This document shows positions 1-12,800 of a stretch of DNA of 64,000 nt, one piece after another (within the stretch, counting starts at the first letter, position 1; each line of letters starts with the position of its first letter). The notes beneath the pieces are model-generated. The model saw only the letters and a program-made list of their open reading frames with translations, made no database searches and was not told the DNA's origin. Source of the DNA: Dreissena polymorpha (lineage: Eukaryota; Mollusca; Bivalvia; Myida; Dreissenidae); contig NC_068366.1 in the NCBI RefSeq assembly GCF_020536995.1, forward strand, positions 73,255,536 through 73,319,535, in the 5' to 3' direction. A program made the position numbers and the translations under genes.

Positions 1-455
1 ATTAATTAACAAAATAGAAAAAAATGGTTCAGATTTGCACATTTACGTTATAGTTAGTTTTTGCAACGAATCAATAATACTAAACATTTACCGTGCTCTA
101 AATTATATGCATTTTGTGACGATTTAAAAACATGCAAATTATAAAGCGTTAAAAACGCGAAACGGTTGTATAATTTGGAAAGTTCTGTTGTTATTGTTAT
201 ATTTTGTGACATTACTAGGATTGCTTAAATAAAGTATAAAATGCATTTGGTACTACGTTAGCACAGATGGCCGAGTTGTTTAAGCGCTAGACTTTTACTC
301 CAGTGGTTCGAGCATGGGTGTGGATTACTTTTTTCTTTAATTAAATTTCTTTTGTTTTACACTGGAACTCTTTATTTCCGATGTTTACAGTTACCAATTT
401 AAAGCATTTAATTACAATTTACAAAACATTCCAAAATCTTTTAAAAGGTCCCTTT
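1..455 (+). mobile_element. Non-autonomous TIR element with an internal tRNA-like segment, copy 1
   Basis: This stretch aligns along its length with the reverse complement of 11583-12097. Shared blocks include ACGATTTAAAAAC near 120, ATTATAAAGCGTT near 138, AGTTCTGTTGTTAT near 180, AGTATAAAATGCAT near 233 and GACTTTTACTCCAG near 290. The part near 262-330 resembles a tRNA with a long variable arm (GATGGCCGAGT as A box, GTGGTTCGAG as B box) but lacks a good acceptor stem. The right end AAAAGGTCCCTTT matches the terminal repeat of the other copy. The left end is cut by the window edge. It is not a functional tRNA gene. The family is unknown to me. Confidence 0.6.
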
Positions 456-1633
456 AACCGTGTGATACAGCACAGACTGACTAGATACGGCATAGACATA
501 CGGCAGCAAATACAAGCAGAAAGATGCAATTTGGATCCCTACCTTCGCACGCTCAACGCAAAGTATCTAAGAAAGGAAATGGTGCTTGTATAATATAAAC
601 TTAGTCATTAAAGCCCCTTCCTACGCACCATATCTCTTAATCGATGTTTATTATAAAATAGTTATATATAAAAAACAAACTCATATGCAGATGATTATGA
701 GTCCTTTTTTGGGAGATCAGGGGTGGTATTGCAGAAACATATTACGTCTTTTCTTAAATAATTTCACTTAAGGTCAAAGTTACAATGTTTTTTTAATTTC
801 TTTACTAGATAAGAAATCACATGTTTACTTTGCTATTCCTAAAATAACATTGACACAATTATGTTATTTTGTTGTAATTCTTGATGCCAAACTATTGCAA
901 TAGGAAATAAAACACTTACGAAAAATTCCCAATTTAAGGATACGAATAAAATTTTATTTAAGATTCTTCTGGAATACGACCCCAGATATCAGAGCTTTCA
1001 TAAGTGTTTGTTTTTTAGCTTTGTAAACATGATCTTGTTTGTAAGTACCAAACAAACAAACTCGATGTTAACACAGATATCAATCAATTCGAATCCTGTT
1101 GCTACTATAAGTGCTTCTTGACATCGGTAACTAATAGGATGCACTTTTATTTCGCAACATCAGTACAACAAGATCCTAACCACTTAAGTACCTCGTGTTC
1201 TATAGACCTTTGTTGTTCTAAGGTAACTTTCTTCTCGCTTTGATTTTATTTAGCAAACAAAAAAGCAATTATTATAAAGTATATTGTGTGCGTAAATCCG
1301 GACAAACAATCGTGATTAAGAGATCCGTAATGTTGGTAAAAAAGAAGGTCACGAACCACGGTTGTTGCATCGCCTACTATGCTGTAAATGCCGGTAAAGT
1401 TGTAATGACGCTATTTTAGTATTATTTATTAGTTCAATATATCCCCTAAAGTTTTCTGTCCAATTATCTTAATTTAAATCTTAAAGCCTATTGCAATTGG
1501 CAAGGAAAACGCTCCTATTTAGTTTTTTATATTTTGCGTTTTTAGCTGTAACCAGGCGCGCTTGGCACTATTTGTATATACAAATGCATTTATTGCATTA
1601 ATTTACTTTTATGCACAACGAACTCCAATGTCA
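456..1633. other. AT-rich spacer, no gene seen
   Basis: No open frame of convincing length or composition, no RNA gene and no clear repeat was recognised here. Confidence 0.5.
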
Positions 1634-3258
1634 TGCTTACGAGCGCTTCAAAATTATATCACGCTAACTAGTATTGCAAAATTATATCACATTTACTAGC
1701 ATTGTAAAATTATATCGCGCTAACTAGCTCTGAGAAATTATAAAGCACTCACTAGAATTGTAAAATAATATCGTGCTCACAAGCTCTGCGAAATTATAAC
1801 GCGCTTACTAGCATTGTTAAATTATATCGAGCTTACTAGCGCTGCAAAATTATATCGCTCTTATCAGCGCTGCAAAATTATATTGCGTTCACTAGCAAGG
1901 CAAAATTATATAGCGCTTACTAGCATTGCAAAATTATATCGCGATTACTAGCGCTTACTGGCCCTGCGAAATTATGTCACGCTTACTAGCACTGCACTAT
2001 TATATCACGCTTACTAGCACTGCACTATTATATCACGCTCACTAGCACTGCACTATTATATCACGCTTACTAGCGCTGCACTATTATATCACGCTCACTA
2101 GCACTGCACTATTATATCACGCTTACTAGCGCTGCACTATTATATCACGCTTACTAGCACTGCACTATTATATCACGCTCACTAGCACTGCACTATTATA
2201 TCACGCTTACTAGCACTGCACTATTATATCACGCTCACTAGCACTGCACTATTATATCACGCTTACTAGCGCTGCACTATTATATCACGCTTACTAGCGC
2301 TGCACTATTATATCACGCTTACTAGCGCTGCACAATTATATCACGCTTACTAGCACTGCACTATTATATCACGCTTACTAGCACTGCACTATTATATCAC
2401 GCTCACTAGCACTGCACTATTATATCACGCTTACTAGCGCTGCACTATTATATCACGCTTACTAGCACTGCACTATTATATCACGCTCACTAGCACTGCA
2501 CTATTATATCACGCTTACTAGCGCTGCACTATTATATCACGCTCACTAGCACTGCACTATTATATCACGCTTACTAGCGCTGCACTATTATATCACGCTT
2601 ACTAGCACTGCACTATTATATCACGCTCACTAGCACTGCACTATTATATCACGCTTACTAGCACTGCACTATTATATCACGCTCACTAGCACTGCACTAT
2701 TATATCACGCTTACTAGCGCTGCACTATTATATCACGCTTACTAGCGCTGCACTATTATATCACGCTTACTAGCGCTGCACTATTATATCACGCTTACTA
2801 GCACTGCACTATTATATCACTCTTACTAGCACTGCACTATTATATCACGCTCACTAGCACTGCACTATTATATCACGCTTACTAGCGCTGCACTATTATA
2901 TCACGCTTACTAGCGCTGCACTATTATATCACGCTTACTAGCGCTGCACTATTATATCACGCTTACTAGCGCTGCACTATTATATCACGCTTACTAGCAC
3001 TGCACTATTATATCACGCTTACTAGCGCTGCACTATTATATCACGCTCACTAGCACTGCACTATTATATCACGCTTACTAGCGCTGCACTATTATATCAC
3101 GCTTACTAGCACTGCACTATTATATCACGCTTACTAGCGCTGCACTATTATATCACGCTTACTAGTGCTGCAAAATTATATTGCGCTTACTATTACTACA
3201 AAATTATATCGCTTTCACTAGCTCTGCAAAATTGTATCGCTCTTACTACTGTGCTTTG
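1634..3258. repeat. 28-bp satellite array, about 58 monomers
   Basis: Head-to-tail monomers of 28 bp, core TATATCACGCTTACTAGC followed by ACTGCACTAT, without spacers. Monomers at both edges (about 1634-1980 and 3165-3258) are diverged, while the middle is nearly uniform. Middle monomers differ at two sites, CTT/CTC and GCAC/GCGC, and the order of these variants repeats with a period of 16 monomers (448 bp). This fits expansion by unequal exchange. No coding potential is seen. Confidence 0.95.
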
Positions 3259-5209
3259 TAACTAGGTTATCAAAAAATCTTTTCGCTAAGAATGCATTGA
3301 CCTAGTATGTTGACTTGCATTTTCATTTGTAAACCGTTAGAACCTAGCGTTGTACTTGAAAAATACAAACCTATGTCTGTGGAATGCCTGTGTTGTGTAA
3401 AATGTATTTCTACAACAGGCGAATCGCCCAGTCCCTCTGTGGCGCGTATCACGAAGCTTTAAACCCCACTCCGATTTAAATGTCTTTCCATAAATTTCAC
3501 ACACGAGCGGTTTCTGTTATAAAAGTATAACCATTTGTTAAAATATATTTCTAAAATTAAATTTTTTTAAGTTAAAATGACCACACCAAAAGCATAAGAA
3601 ACACAAGTGATTGGACGTGACACAATATTTGTAAAAATAACTCCATTCGTATTTTGACGGACACAAATAAACTTTTTATCACAGATAAAAAAAAACAATA
3701 ATGCATATGATAAATCCTAAAAAAATGTTGATTACATATTAGTTTAATATATGATATTTTGTGTATGAAGTCGACAGAAATGAGGATTTGTTGTGACAGA
3801 GCTTTGCATCCAATGCTTATATATTCAGCAACGAGTGCGAACTATTGCTACAAAAGTCTTTGACACTTCGGATAACATTATAATGAGGTGTAAAATGAGA
3901 ACGGTCGTTCACTGCTTGTTGTTTAGATGTCGTCGCTTGATTGCTTTAGTGCTCTAACAACCATTTTCATGTTTCGTAGAAAAACGCGTGTAAAAGTTTA
4001 ACCTTTATTTTCTTACTTATTTATGCACGTATGTGGACAAAATATGCCGCGGTGTTTATCAGCAAACGGAGAATATGCATATAATTAAATATTTACTTTA
4101 GTAAATCATATGTTAATGTAATTTGCAATTTTATGTATGGAGATATATTCTGGCAATTGATAGGCTAATCTGAGTGTGAATTCTACTTTGGTCTAAGTCC
4201 CGGAGATGGTGCAGTACAGCATTCACCCGTTTGTAAAAATGTGGGAGATAGAGCAAACAGGAATCAAACAGTAGGAGATACAGCAAAATGGAATCGAAAA
4301 ACTTCTTCGGTGACGACTGAATCTTGAATCCGATTACGTCATATTAAAGATCTCGTTCTCACAAACACAGCGATATTAAAAACTCATTTTTGAAAAAAAG
4401 TGGAGATAGAGCACTATAACAATAAAGCAACGTATTTTGTGTCACCTAAGATACGTCTTTGGTGACAAGCAAACTTGAAAAAAAAACGATTAGGATTGTT
4501 TTTAGTAACATTTTGTTTTGTATAGTTATTGTTTTCGTCTTTATAAACTTAACATCATTTTGAAGACTTCCAAACATGTGGACAGTGTGCGTTTCATCAT
4601 TGTTGAATATTCTCGAAACCTGCATTTGCCATTTCTTATTGCTCAAGAAATACCAACTTTCGTTCGCAAAACAAAACAAAATAATAACATATTTTTCAAA
4701 TTTTACCGCTATGTTTTTCATAATTGTTATTAAATATATTAAAATGAAGAGTAAAATTATACTTATTCAGTCGTTAAACCAATATTTGTTGTTTTTTTTA
4801 AATCATCAAAACCACATAAACAAACAGCGTTTGCATTGCATTTCAGAATTTTGTGTCGAAGTGTTTTCGGAAAGTGGAAGGAGTCAAGACAATCAAATCA
4901 TATGAAATTAAAGTTTATTTATTAAACTGTGTCATAGGCTTTTGTTAAACTGAAATTTCGATCATATGAAATAAAAACAAACCGGCGTTGACTTTTGCTT
5001 TCACGTGATAAAATGCATTCATCCCCGGTGTCTTTGCACATGTACGTCAGGATCAAACGTTAGTACAGCACATTTGTTTGATGTGCAATAAAAACATAAA
5101 TGTTATTCTTTGTAATGAAAATTTACTTAACAATTATATGTGTTCAAACTTTTTAGCCATACCAATCAGTGTGTGTTAGTAAATAACATTAATTGATTTG
5201 ATCATTTGG
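3259..5209. other. Spacer, no gene supported
   Basis: Only short open frames occur, none with recognisable domains. A 60-codon minus-strand frame at 3270-3452 is amphipathic but matches nothing I know. Nothing else was identified. Confidence 0.4.
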
Positions 5210-5730
5210 TAATAGGATTACAACACTTTGGCCCTGAATATCTGAAGCAGACAAGCACCCTCATCCAGCAGGGGGAGACAAAGTTGCCATCACGCTAATT
5301 TTGCAGACGGTCCCGCAATGCCAACATGCATTGAACATTATATTGAACGGATTTCCATCCAACCTTTCAACTTGCTAATCCAACTACATCAAGTGACTCT
5401 GCGTCAGTTTTTAGTTAAGGTGCCGGTTGTCTCCTTGAAGGCCACCACGCGACATCATTCCAGAATGCAGGAAGTAAAATCAGGCGAGGGCCACATAAAG
5501 ACCGAAGAAGGAAACGCCTTCTATAGCAGCTGTGGAGTCAGACAATGATAGATGTCCAAGGACATCGCTCTTGCGTCAGAACCAGATAAACAAACGTGCT
5601 TTGACGAAACAGACCCCGATGACGATTAAAAAGCCTTCTTCTCAGCCATCTCCTCTGATCCTGGCAAAGGTAAACTGCTCATAGCAGACAATACTGACGT
5701 CATCGTGCTTTAGATGCCGTATATGTCCTA
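5210..5730 (+). pseudogene. Possible broken coding relic of unknown family
   Basis: This patch is richer in G and C than its surroundings and reads like decayed coding sequence. Near 5665-5715 one frame gives KLLIADNTDVIVL, which recalls the acidic IADDTDVLVLL-type segments common in uncharacterised invertebrate mobile-element proteins. Short upstream frames are acidic. The reading is broken several times. A 20-odd-base piece near 5627-5650 recurs near 7117-7143. The family and the element type cannot be assigned from this. Confidence 0.25.
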
Positions 5731-8700
5731 CCGTAATTACCACAAAATAAACATTTAACAATGTACTTATATTGACTTTGCTTACTGTTTTTGTCTGCTT
5801 CTCAGGCTACCATTATATTCATACTTGTTTTGACTTATACATGATCTGTCATTTCCATAAACTAATCGTTGAACTCCATATGTTTCCATCTTCTTAATTT
5901 TCATCAACAACTTAATAGACACGCGTTGACATGCTTAAACTCAAACTGCTGGTACTAGCAAACACTAAATCAATTATTTAATCTTATTGGTATTGATTTC
6001 ATCCGCACAGGGAGCTGAATCTTTCGTGGTCAAGCATATGTTTATTTAACGGGACCATGTAAACATGCCCACTAAACGAACATAACCCATTTTAAACAAA
6101 TCGAGTGGACTGACACGGATCCATCACCATACCGCATTGCACTGCTAATGTATATGCTTTATCCCTACGGACATATTAAGCCTTTAAAGCCATCCCTCTT
6201 GTCCCTTGTTTGTACAATCTTTGATATGCTGCATTACTCTGACAATTAAGGGCTGTTTACCAGTGTTTGGTGTCTTTTGCCCAACTTCCTGAGTCGCAGT
6301 ATACGTTTAATATCTTTTGCATACTGGGAGCTTGAACAAATGTAATTATGGAGGATCACATTAAAAATTCGGCGTATAGTATGGGCCGCTTTAGCTCATA
6401 TTTTAATCAATTTATTAAATGCCTTCAAAATAACTCTTAATAAACACACAATAACTGTTCTATATGCACTGTATACATGATAATTTAATAGTTATTGTGT
6501 GTATATAATATGTTTGTAAAGTAAGCCTCCTTTCTTTAACAGCATTAACAACATAAGCAAACATTGTTATGCGATAAACACCAGTTATTGTGTGATATAT
6601 TTTTAGGTATGATACATTTCCATAATAACATAATTTAACTTGATAATCAAGCAGATAACGAACACAATTAACAATTTAAAAAGTAAAACAAAGTTCGGAA
6701 AATAATAATATGCAACATTTTCCTTTTTATATTTTTCAGATTGTCAGATGCCCGATTGTTTCAAGAATCCAACTACTTTTTACTTTTTCTGTATCTGTGT
6801 GCAATCAAACCACTTTTTGTTGTCCTGTATCTGGATGTAAAGCAACTCATGCCAACGCTATGTTTGTTTTATAACTTCACATCATTTTTTCAAAAATAGT
6901 TTTTGACTAAGAAACATTAATGAGGGGACACTAAACTGTGAATCTAGATCAGAGGTTTTGAAAACTAGTTCATTATTTTTTGTTTTGCAGTAGCTAACAA
7001 TCATGATCTTAGTCGGGCACAGATATAATCCAAACTTAGGTCATGGCTACAATAACAATTCAAATTCAAGAGAGTGCGTACATCCGAACAGAAAGTGTCT
7101 GCGCACATCCGCAGAATTAAAAACGCCTTCTTCTCAGCCATAGCTTAGCTATAAAAACAAGAAAGTGACTTTGGATTTGTTCATCGACTGACAAGAACTT
7201 CTGACTTTTAAGGTGACTTGATACTTTATGTTTTTGCTTGCTATTTATTTGTGCTTAATTAATTGATATCGTAGATAAAAAAAACGCTTATTTTATTTGA
7301 TAAGTGTTTGACGAATATTTCGACACTTTATTAATGATTTACTCTCTTTAATACCCTCGGGAATTCACAATTATTTATGTTAGCCGTGACGCTACATACG
7401 TATATTTTACACCTGTATTATATTATTACAGTATATCTGTGACATATTATTGCATTTAACCTTGATTTTATATGACATAGCTGAGGGGTAAATTGTCTGT
7501 GCATATGATAATAGAAATACACAAGACAATGCGCATGATGTCACAAGGCAGTGCACATCGCGTCTCTGCATTTAAAAATGTTGAAGTATTATATATACAT
7601 GAAACAAGTTCAAACTTGAAGGTGCATAGTTGGTGAATCATTCACTATTTGTATGTATTAATGTTGGATATTCCGTCTTTGTGGGTCAATAGTACTATAG
7701 ATAAAATATACGGGATGGGGAAACGTATAATTAAATAAATTGTAAAAATTAGGAGATCTTGCGTTTTTAGAAAAGGGCATATTTCGTTAGATGAGTCTTA
7801 GCAGACATGATTTAAATTAACAATTGTAAGACACTTTGACCTATAATAGTTCATTGCTTTGTTTGTAGCACATGATGGCCGTAATATATAAATAACTAAT
7901 ATTTGAAAGATATGTTTACCGAATTATGCTTATGACTTTTTTCCCATGCAGTCAGCAGTGCGAGATAAATTAAACATGTAAATTTGCTCTACAATTACTT
8001 TATTCAATATTAAATCAACTGCATTTTAAATGTTAAAATTGCCGATCCTCATTCCTGTTTGAAAAGTTTGGTCAAATTGGATATATGATAACATGTAGAT
8101 ATGCAACGAATACAAATTGAAAACGAGATGAATATTATTGTGTTTTGAAAATGAACTGATATTTCCCTTTTAATATATATCGATACAAAAGAGAAATGTC
8201 ATACTTCTCATAAAAAACCCTATTTTGATTTTCTCAATATAAATGCTTTCCATAATTGGTTTTGTAAGATGACTACATAAAGTGAGCCATTTTGAGGGCT
8301 AGAAAGCATGGTTTGTGTTTTTGTTTTTTGCAGTTTGCAGTTTGTAGTGAATTCACTGCTCATAAACCCAAATGACATCAGCATGGTTATGACCACTTCT
8401 AAGTTAGTTCTTACCATGCCAATCAAGTGACACGTTCCTTGATTGAAAATAACCATTGTTTTGTAATCGTTATGTAAAAATGTCCTCGTTAAATTTAAAT
8501 ATTAGATGAGATAACCCATAGTTGCTAATTTTGGCGGAATCCGTTTTTTTTATAAATGTCAAACGCCTTACTGTTCATTAATTAAGATACATCGGGCTAA
8601 TTTTAAACAAAATGTCGACAATAATATGATTAGTTTAGGTATATCCGTTTGTGATGAACATGCTTGAATGTACAGAACGATTTCATTTATAATAAGCTTT

Positions 8701-9746
8701 GGATATAGCAATAATTATGATTTTTTTTGCTGGAATTCATGACGATTACAAACGTTTTCAACATATACATTTAGCAAATAAATGAGTATTCTACGTCTCC
8801 CTGAGAGACACACAATGTGGTTCTTAATTTAGTTTGAAACATATTGCAACATTCCAGTAACGCGTGTATCGTGATGTAAATAAAGAAAAAAATAAAACTT
8901 AAGAAACTTGATAAATTCCTGTAACCTGCCGATAGTCTTTTATGTAAGACAAGTTACCATTGGCCTATAACACATGTCCATATGAACTAAGATAAAACAT
9001 ATATCACAACAATTTTCTGTACAGCTTAACGATGAAATTGATAAAACGGAAATTAATGTGATCCAATTAAGCATTCCTAACTGAACTAGTACTTTTGTGC
9101 TTACATGGTAATTACCATTGATACAAGTAACATGACTTTCTGTGCAATGCTGCCAATGTCTGGGACCACAATGGAAATAAGTGAAATCATTTTCACTTGT
9201 GTGTGTTATCCCTGGTGATGGTTAGCATTTCATGGTAATATTTATTTATTTGAACTTATATTTGTTATATTTTGCCATGTATTACTTAGCTAGTCATTCA
9301 TCAGCATTTGTTAGTATGTATCTATTTGTTTGTATCTTATCATGATTTGTGTATCAGTGTCAAAATAAAACTAACTAATAACAAGTTATTTCTAAAACAT
9401 AATAACTCTTTATCCCACGTTGTATTTGGTTTATGCCTTTTTTTAATTCTAAGTAGAAATAAGAAGAAAATTCACATTCATTTGAGTACCTTTACAAACG
9501 ACTTTATGGATCATGTATTGTACATACAAATCCGGGTATTAGAAGTCCAACCCACACATCTCTTTGAAAAATAAATAAATAAACGCACACGTTGTGAACA
9601 CTTCTTATGAGGGAAAGAAGTACGAGATTGGTTAAGTTAAGATTTAGTAATACGTGATATTTTTTTTAAGTTGCACGACACAAGTTTCATTTTCGTGCGT
9701 TGTAATGTGTAATCGGTTAATTACATTTCCAGAAACCTGAAAAACA
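5731..9746. other. Spacer, no gene seen
   Basis: About 4 kb of AT-rich sequence with no frame of convincing length. Only the short duplicate near 7117-7143 was noted. The last part should contain the promoter or 5' leader of the cystatin gene, since ATTTCCAG just before 9733 looks like a splice acceptor. Confidence 0.4.
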
Positions 9747-9888
9747 ATGGCTTCAACTAAATCTAAGCCCGGTGGTTGGACCCCCCCAAAACCCAGAGGA
9801 TCCAACAATCGTAAAAATGGCGACGAAAGCAGCTCATACATTATGGCCAGATCTTTTCATGGACCGAGTAGTAAAGGCTGAATCGCAG
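9747..9888 (+). CDS. Cystatin-like gene, exon 1
   Basis: The donor is CAG|GTACTT. The exon is 142 nt, whereas 141 would keep one frame from the start codon to the junction. The extra base most likely sits in the C run at 9781-9787. Confidence 0.65.
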
Positions 9889-12800
9889 GTACTTAAGTAT
9901 TATTTCTTATCTGCGCATATAATATGGTAACCGTTGGTGCGGTCAAGAACTGTAAACTGCAATTGTATAAGGTTTTTGCCTACTCTAACTACATATTAAA
10001 ATGTAAAATACAATATAAGTATGATATAAGCGGCATTGAAATAAACTTATATTGTTATTCGTTGTCGTTGATTAAGTCTAAAAATAGGTCGGTAATTACG
10101 GGTTAACATTTAACATTGTGCATAACAAATATGTATAATTTGATGATAATATGATGATTATTATAATAAATAATACATAATTAATATCAATTATTGGTAT
10201 TATTAATAACAATTGGTTAATGAATTCTAAATGGCGTTACAGGTCGTTGCAGGTACGAACTACCGCATGGATATCCTGCTGTACAGAATCATAAATGATC
10301 GGGTACGTAAAAAGAAAGTTGCATAAAACTGTTTCGCGATGATCACGACGATGTTTAGGTCTATAACATATAAACAAGAATGTCTTTGTTGTAAAAGTAC
10401 GCCCTTCAGTTTACAAAATCACGTTTAGAAATGAAAACGTCTCAATTGGTTACTCTGTTGTGCCTTTGACTTAAACCTTCAACTTTACCTTCAACAAAGG
10501 GACGTGGTATGAGTGTGTGTGTTTTAAATAATGTAAAAATGGTTCAAAGTTCTTAATTAGCTAAAGGCTATGTTTTGATCATTAAGCTTAATTTCGTCGC
10601 TGTCGTTCTCAAACCTCGTAGCTACAAAATGCCAACTTTTCAGGAGAGGGAAAAAACCGTCTCATTTTTTTATAACGATGTTTTAGAAATTGAAATTCTG
10701 TAAAAATACCAAACAAATGAAGCTGCAAAATACGGTATAAGCCGTAGACGCGTAAGTCATACTGATAAGTCATACTGACAGTCAGACATGGGAGCTACGA
10801 TATTTTGTCACCACAGTTTTGTCATTTTTATGAGGTACGACAATTCGTCCTGATAGGAAACCTCGTAGTTGCAAATAAACAAAATTATAAAAACGTTTTT
10901 GTCAAATTTGTCCAAACGAAACGACGTACCTGTAGGTGAAATGGCGTCGCTACGACTTTTCGCCGGGAAAAAAAGCCAACAATCATTCTACAACATTTCG
11001 TCACGTGGCTTTTTCAAGGGCTCTGATTGGCGTAGAGCTACGAGATATAGCACAAAACACGCGCCAGACTTCATATATTCGGAAAAGACGAAAAAAATAT
11101 TTTGAAAATTTTGGAGCTACGAGGTTTGAGAACGACAGCGACGATTTGTGACCGTTGTTCTATGACCTAAAATGTTGAATTTCTTTCTGTCTTATTTTTC
11201 TGATAATGTTAATATAGGTAAATTATAACGGCTTTTATTGAATAATTTATTAAGAATGTATACTGCCAAGTTATTGATTAATCATAAAACATAGTTAAAC
11301 ATCAATACTAATGATTTCCTGCTGTAAGTCTGTTTGGATATATTCAGCCTGATTTGATTAGTAACATGACCCATTACTAAACCATTTAATATGGTAATGA
11401 ATACTGATTTTCATTAGCATGTATTTGTATATGACATGTTCAGACATAACAGGTGTACCTACCAAAAATAAGGATTTGTACAATGTTTCATTTAACCCAT
11501 TGGTGTACCACTAGATAATAAGAAATTGGTGAGTGTTTGTTTACATGAGCAGTGGAATTAGAATTACACTAGAAGTTTACACTAAGGGACCTTTTCACAG
11601 ATTTTAGTATGTATTGAAGTTTGTCATTAAATGCTTTATATTGATAAATGTAAACATTGGATCTAAAAAGCTCCAGTTAAAAATCAAGAATAAAATTTAA
11701 AAAAAGAAGAAAATAAAGGTAAAGGTAAGCCTCAACAGGGCTCCAACCACTGATCCATGGATTCCTGGAGTAAAAGTCTACCATTTAGACCACTCGGCCA
11801 CCAGTGCTCATACAATGAAGGATGTATTTTATACTTTATATAAGTTATCCTCGTAGTTTCAAAAATATATAACAACAGAACTTTTCAAATTATTCAATCG
11901 ATTGGCGTTGCAACGCTTTATAATTTTCAGGTTTTTAAATCGTCAAAACGTGCATATAATGGCTATATTGGACCATGGTAAATGTTCAGTATTACTGTTT
12001 TCTCACAAATATCATAACCAAAACGAAAATTTGCTATTCTAAAACAACTTCTTTTTTAATTTTGTCAATTTATCAAAACGTGAAAATGCCCCTTTAAAGT
12101 AAATTGTAAGTCATTAACAAAAAAAAAAACAACAACAAATATAATCAAGCATTATTTATTAAACATGCTGAATACTATATGCTTTAATTCTTTTGGAAGA
12201 CAGTTCTAAACAGTTGTTATTTGTTAAGCTCGACATCAACCAAATTGTACTACCTAGAGTATACGTCTGCTAAAATAGAGGACTAGCGGTTGTAAATAAG
12301 CATTTATCACTTGATTATTTGTCTGCATCCTTAATATTCCTTTATATCAAAATTCATCTGTGCTGTACAAAATCATGGTCCAGTCAAATATTATCCGCGG
12401 TCCACCCGTCTGCCAGCTCGCCAACCCATCAACCCGCCCGACCGCTCAGGTTTTCCCATAATTCGGCCGCGTTTAATAATCACTACTATAACCAGTTGAT
12501 AAAAACAACTAATAAATTCAATCATGTTTATATTGGATACGTAAGTGTCATTTATGAACCTTAAACTATCGCTGACATCAGAACAATCAAATTGAGACGT
12601 GTGTTCTTTTAGGGAAACTAACACAAGACGTAATGCAAAACCTTTTCTATTAATGTATTAAATCATTTTCGTTTATTTACATATGACCACTCTTAACCCT
12701 TTGCATGCTGGGAAATTTGTCGTCTGCTAAAATGTCGTCTGCTTAATTTCTTAAATTAGCATTTTCTTCGATTTTTTCAAAGAATACCGTCAGAATAGCA

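Noticed and set aside
262-330. tRNA gene
   Set aside because: It has A- and B-box-like parts, but no paired acceptor stem, and it is part of a repeated element.
1634-3258. CRISPR-like array of 28-bp repeats
   Set aside because: The repeats are contiguous with no unique spacers, and the genome is clearly eukaryotic; it is a satellite.
3270-3452. 60-codon minus-strand frame as a small gene
   Set aside because: No recognisable domain, no flanking exons and no upstream signals; length is within chance for this DNA.
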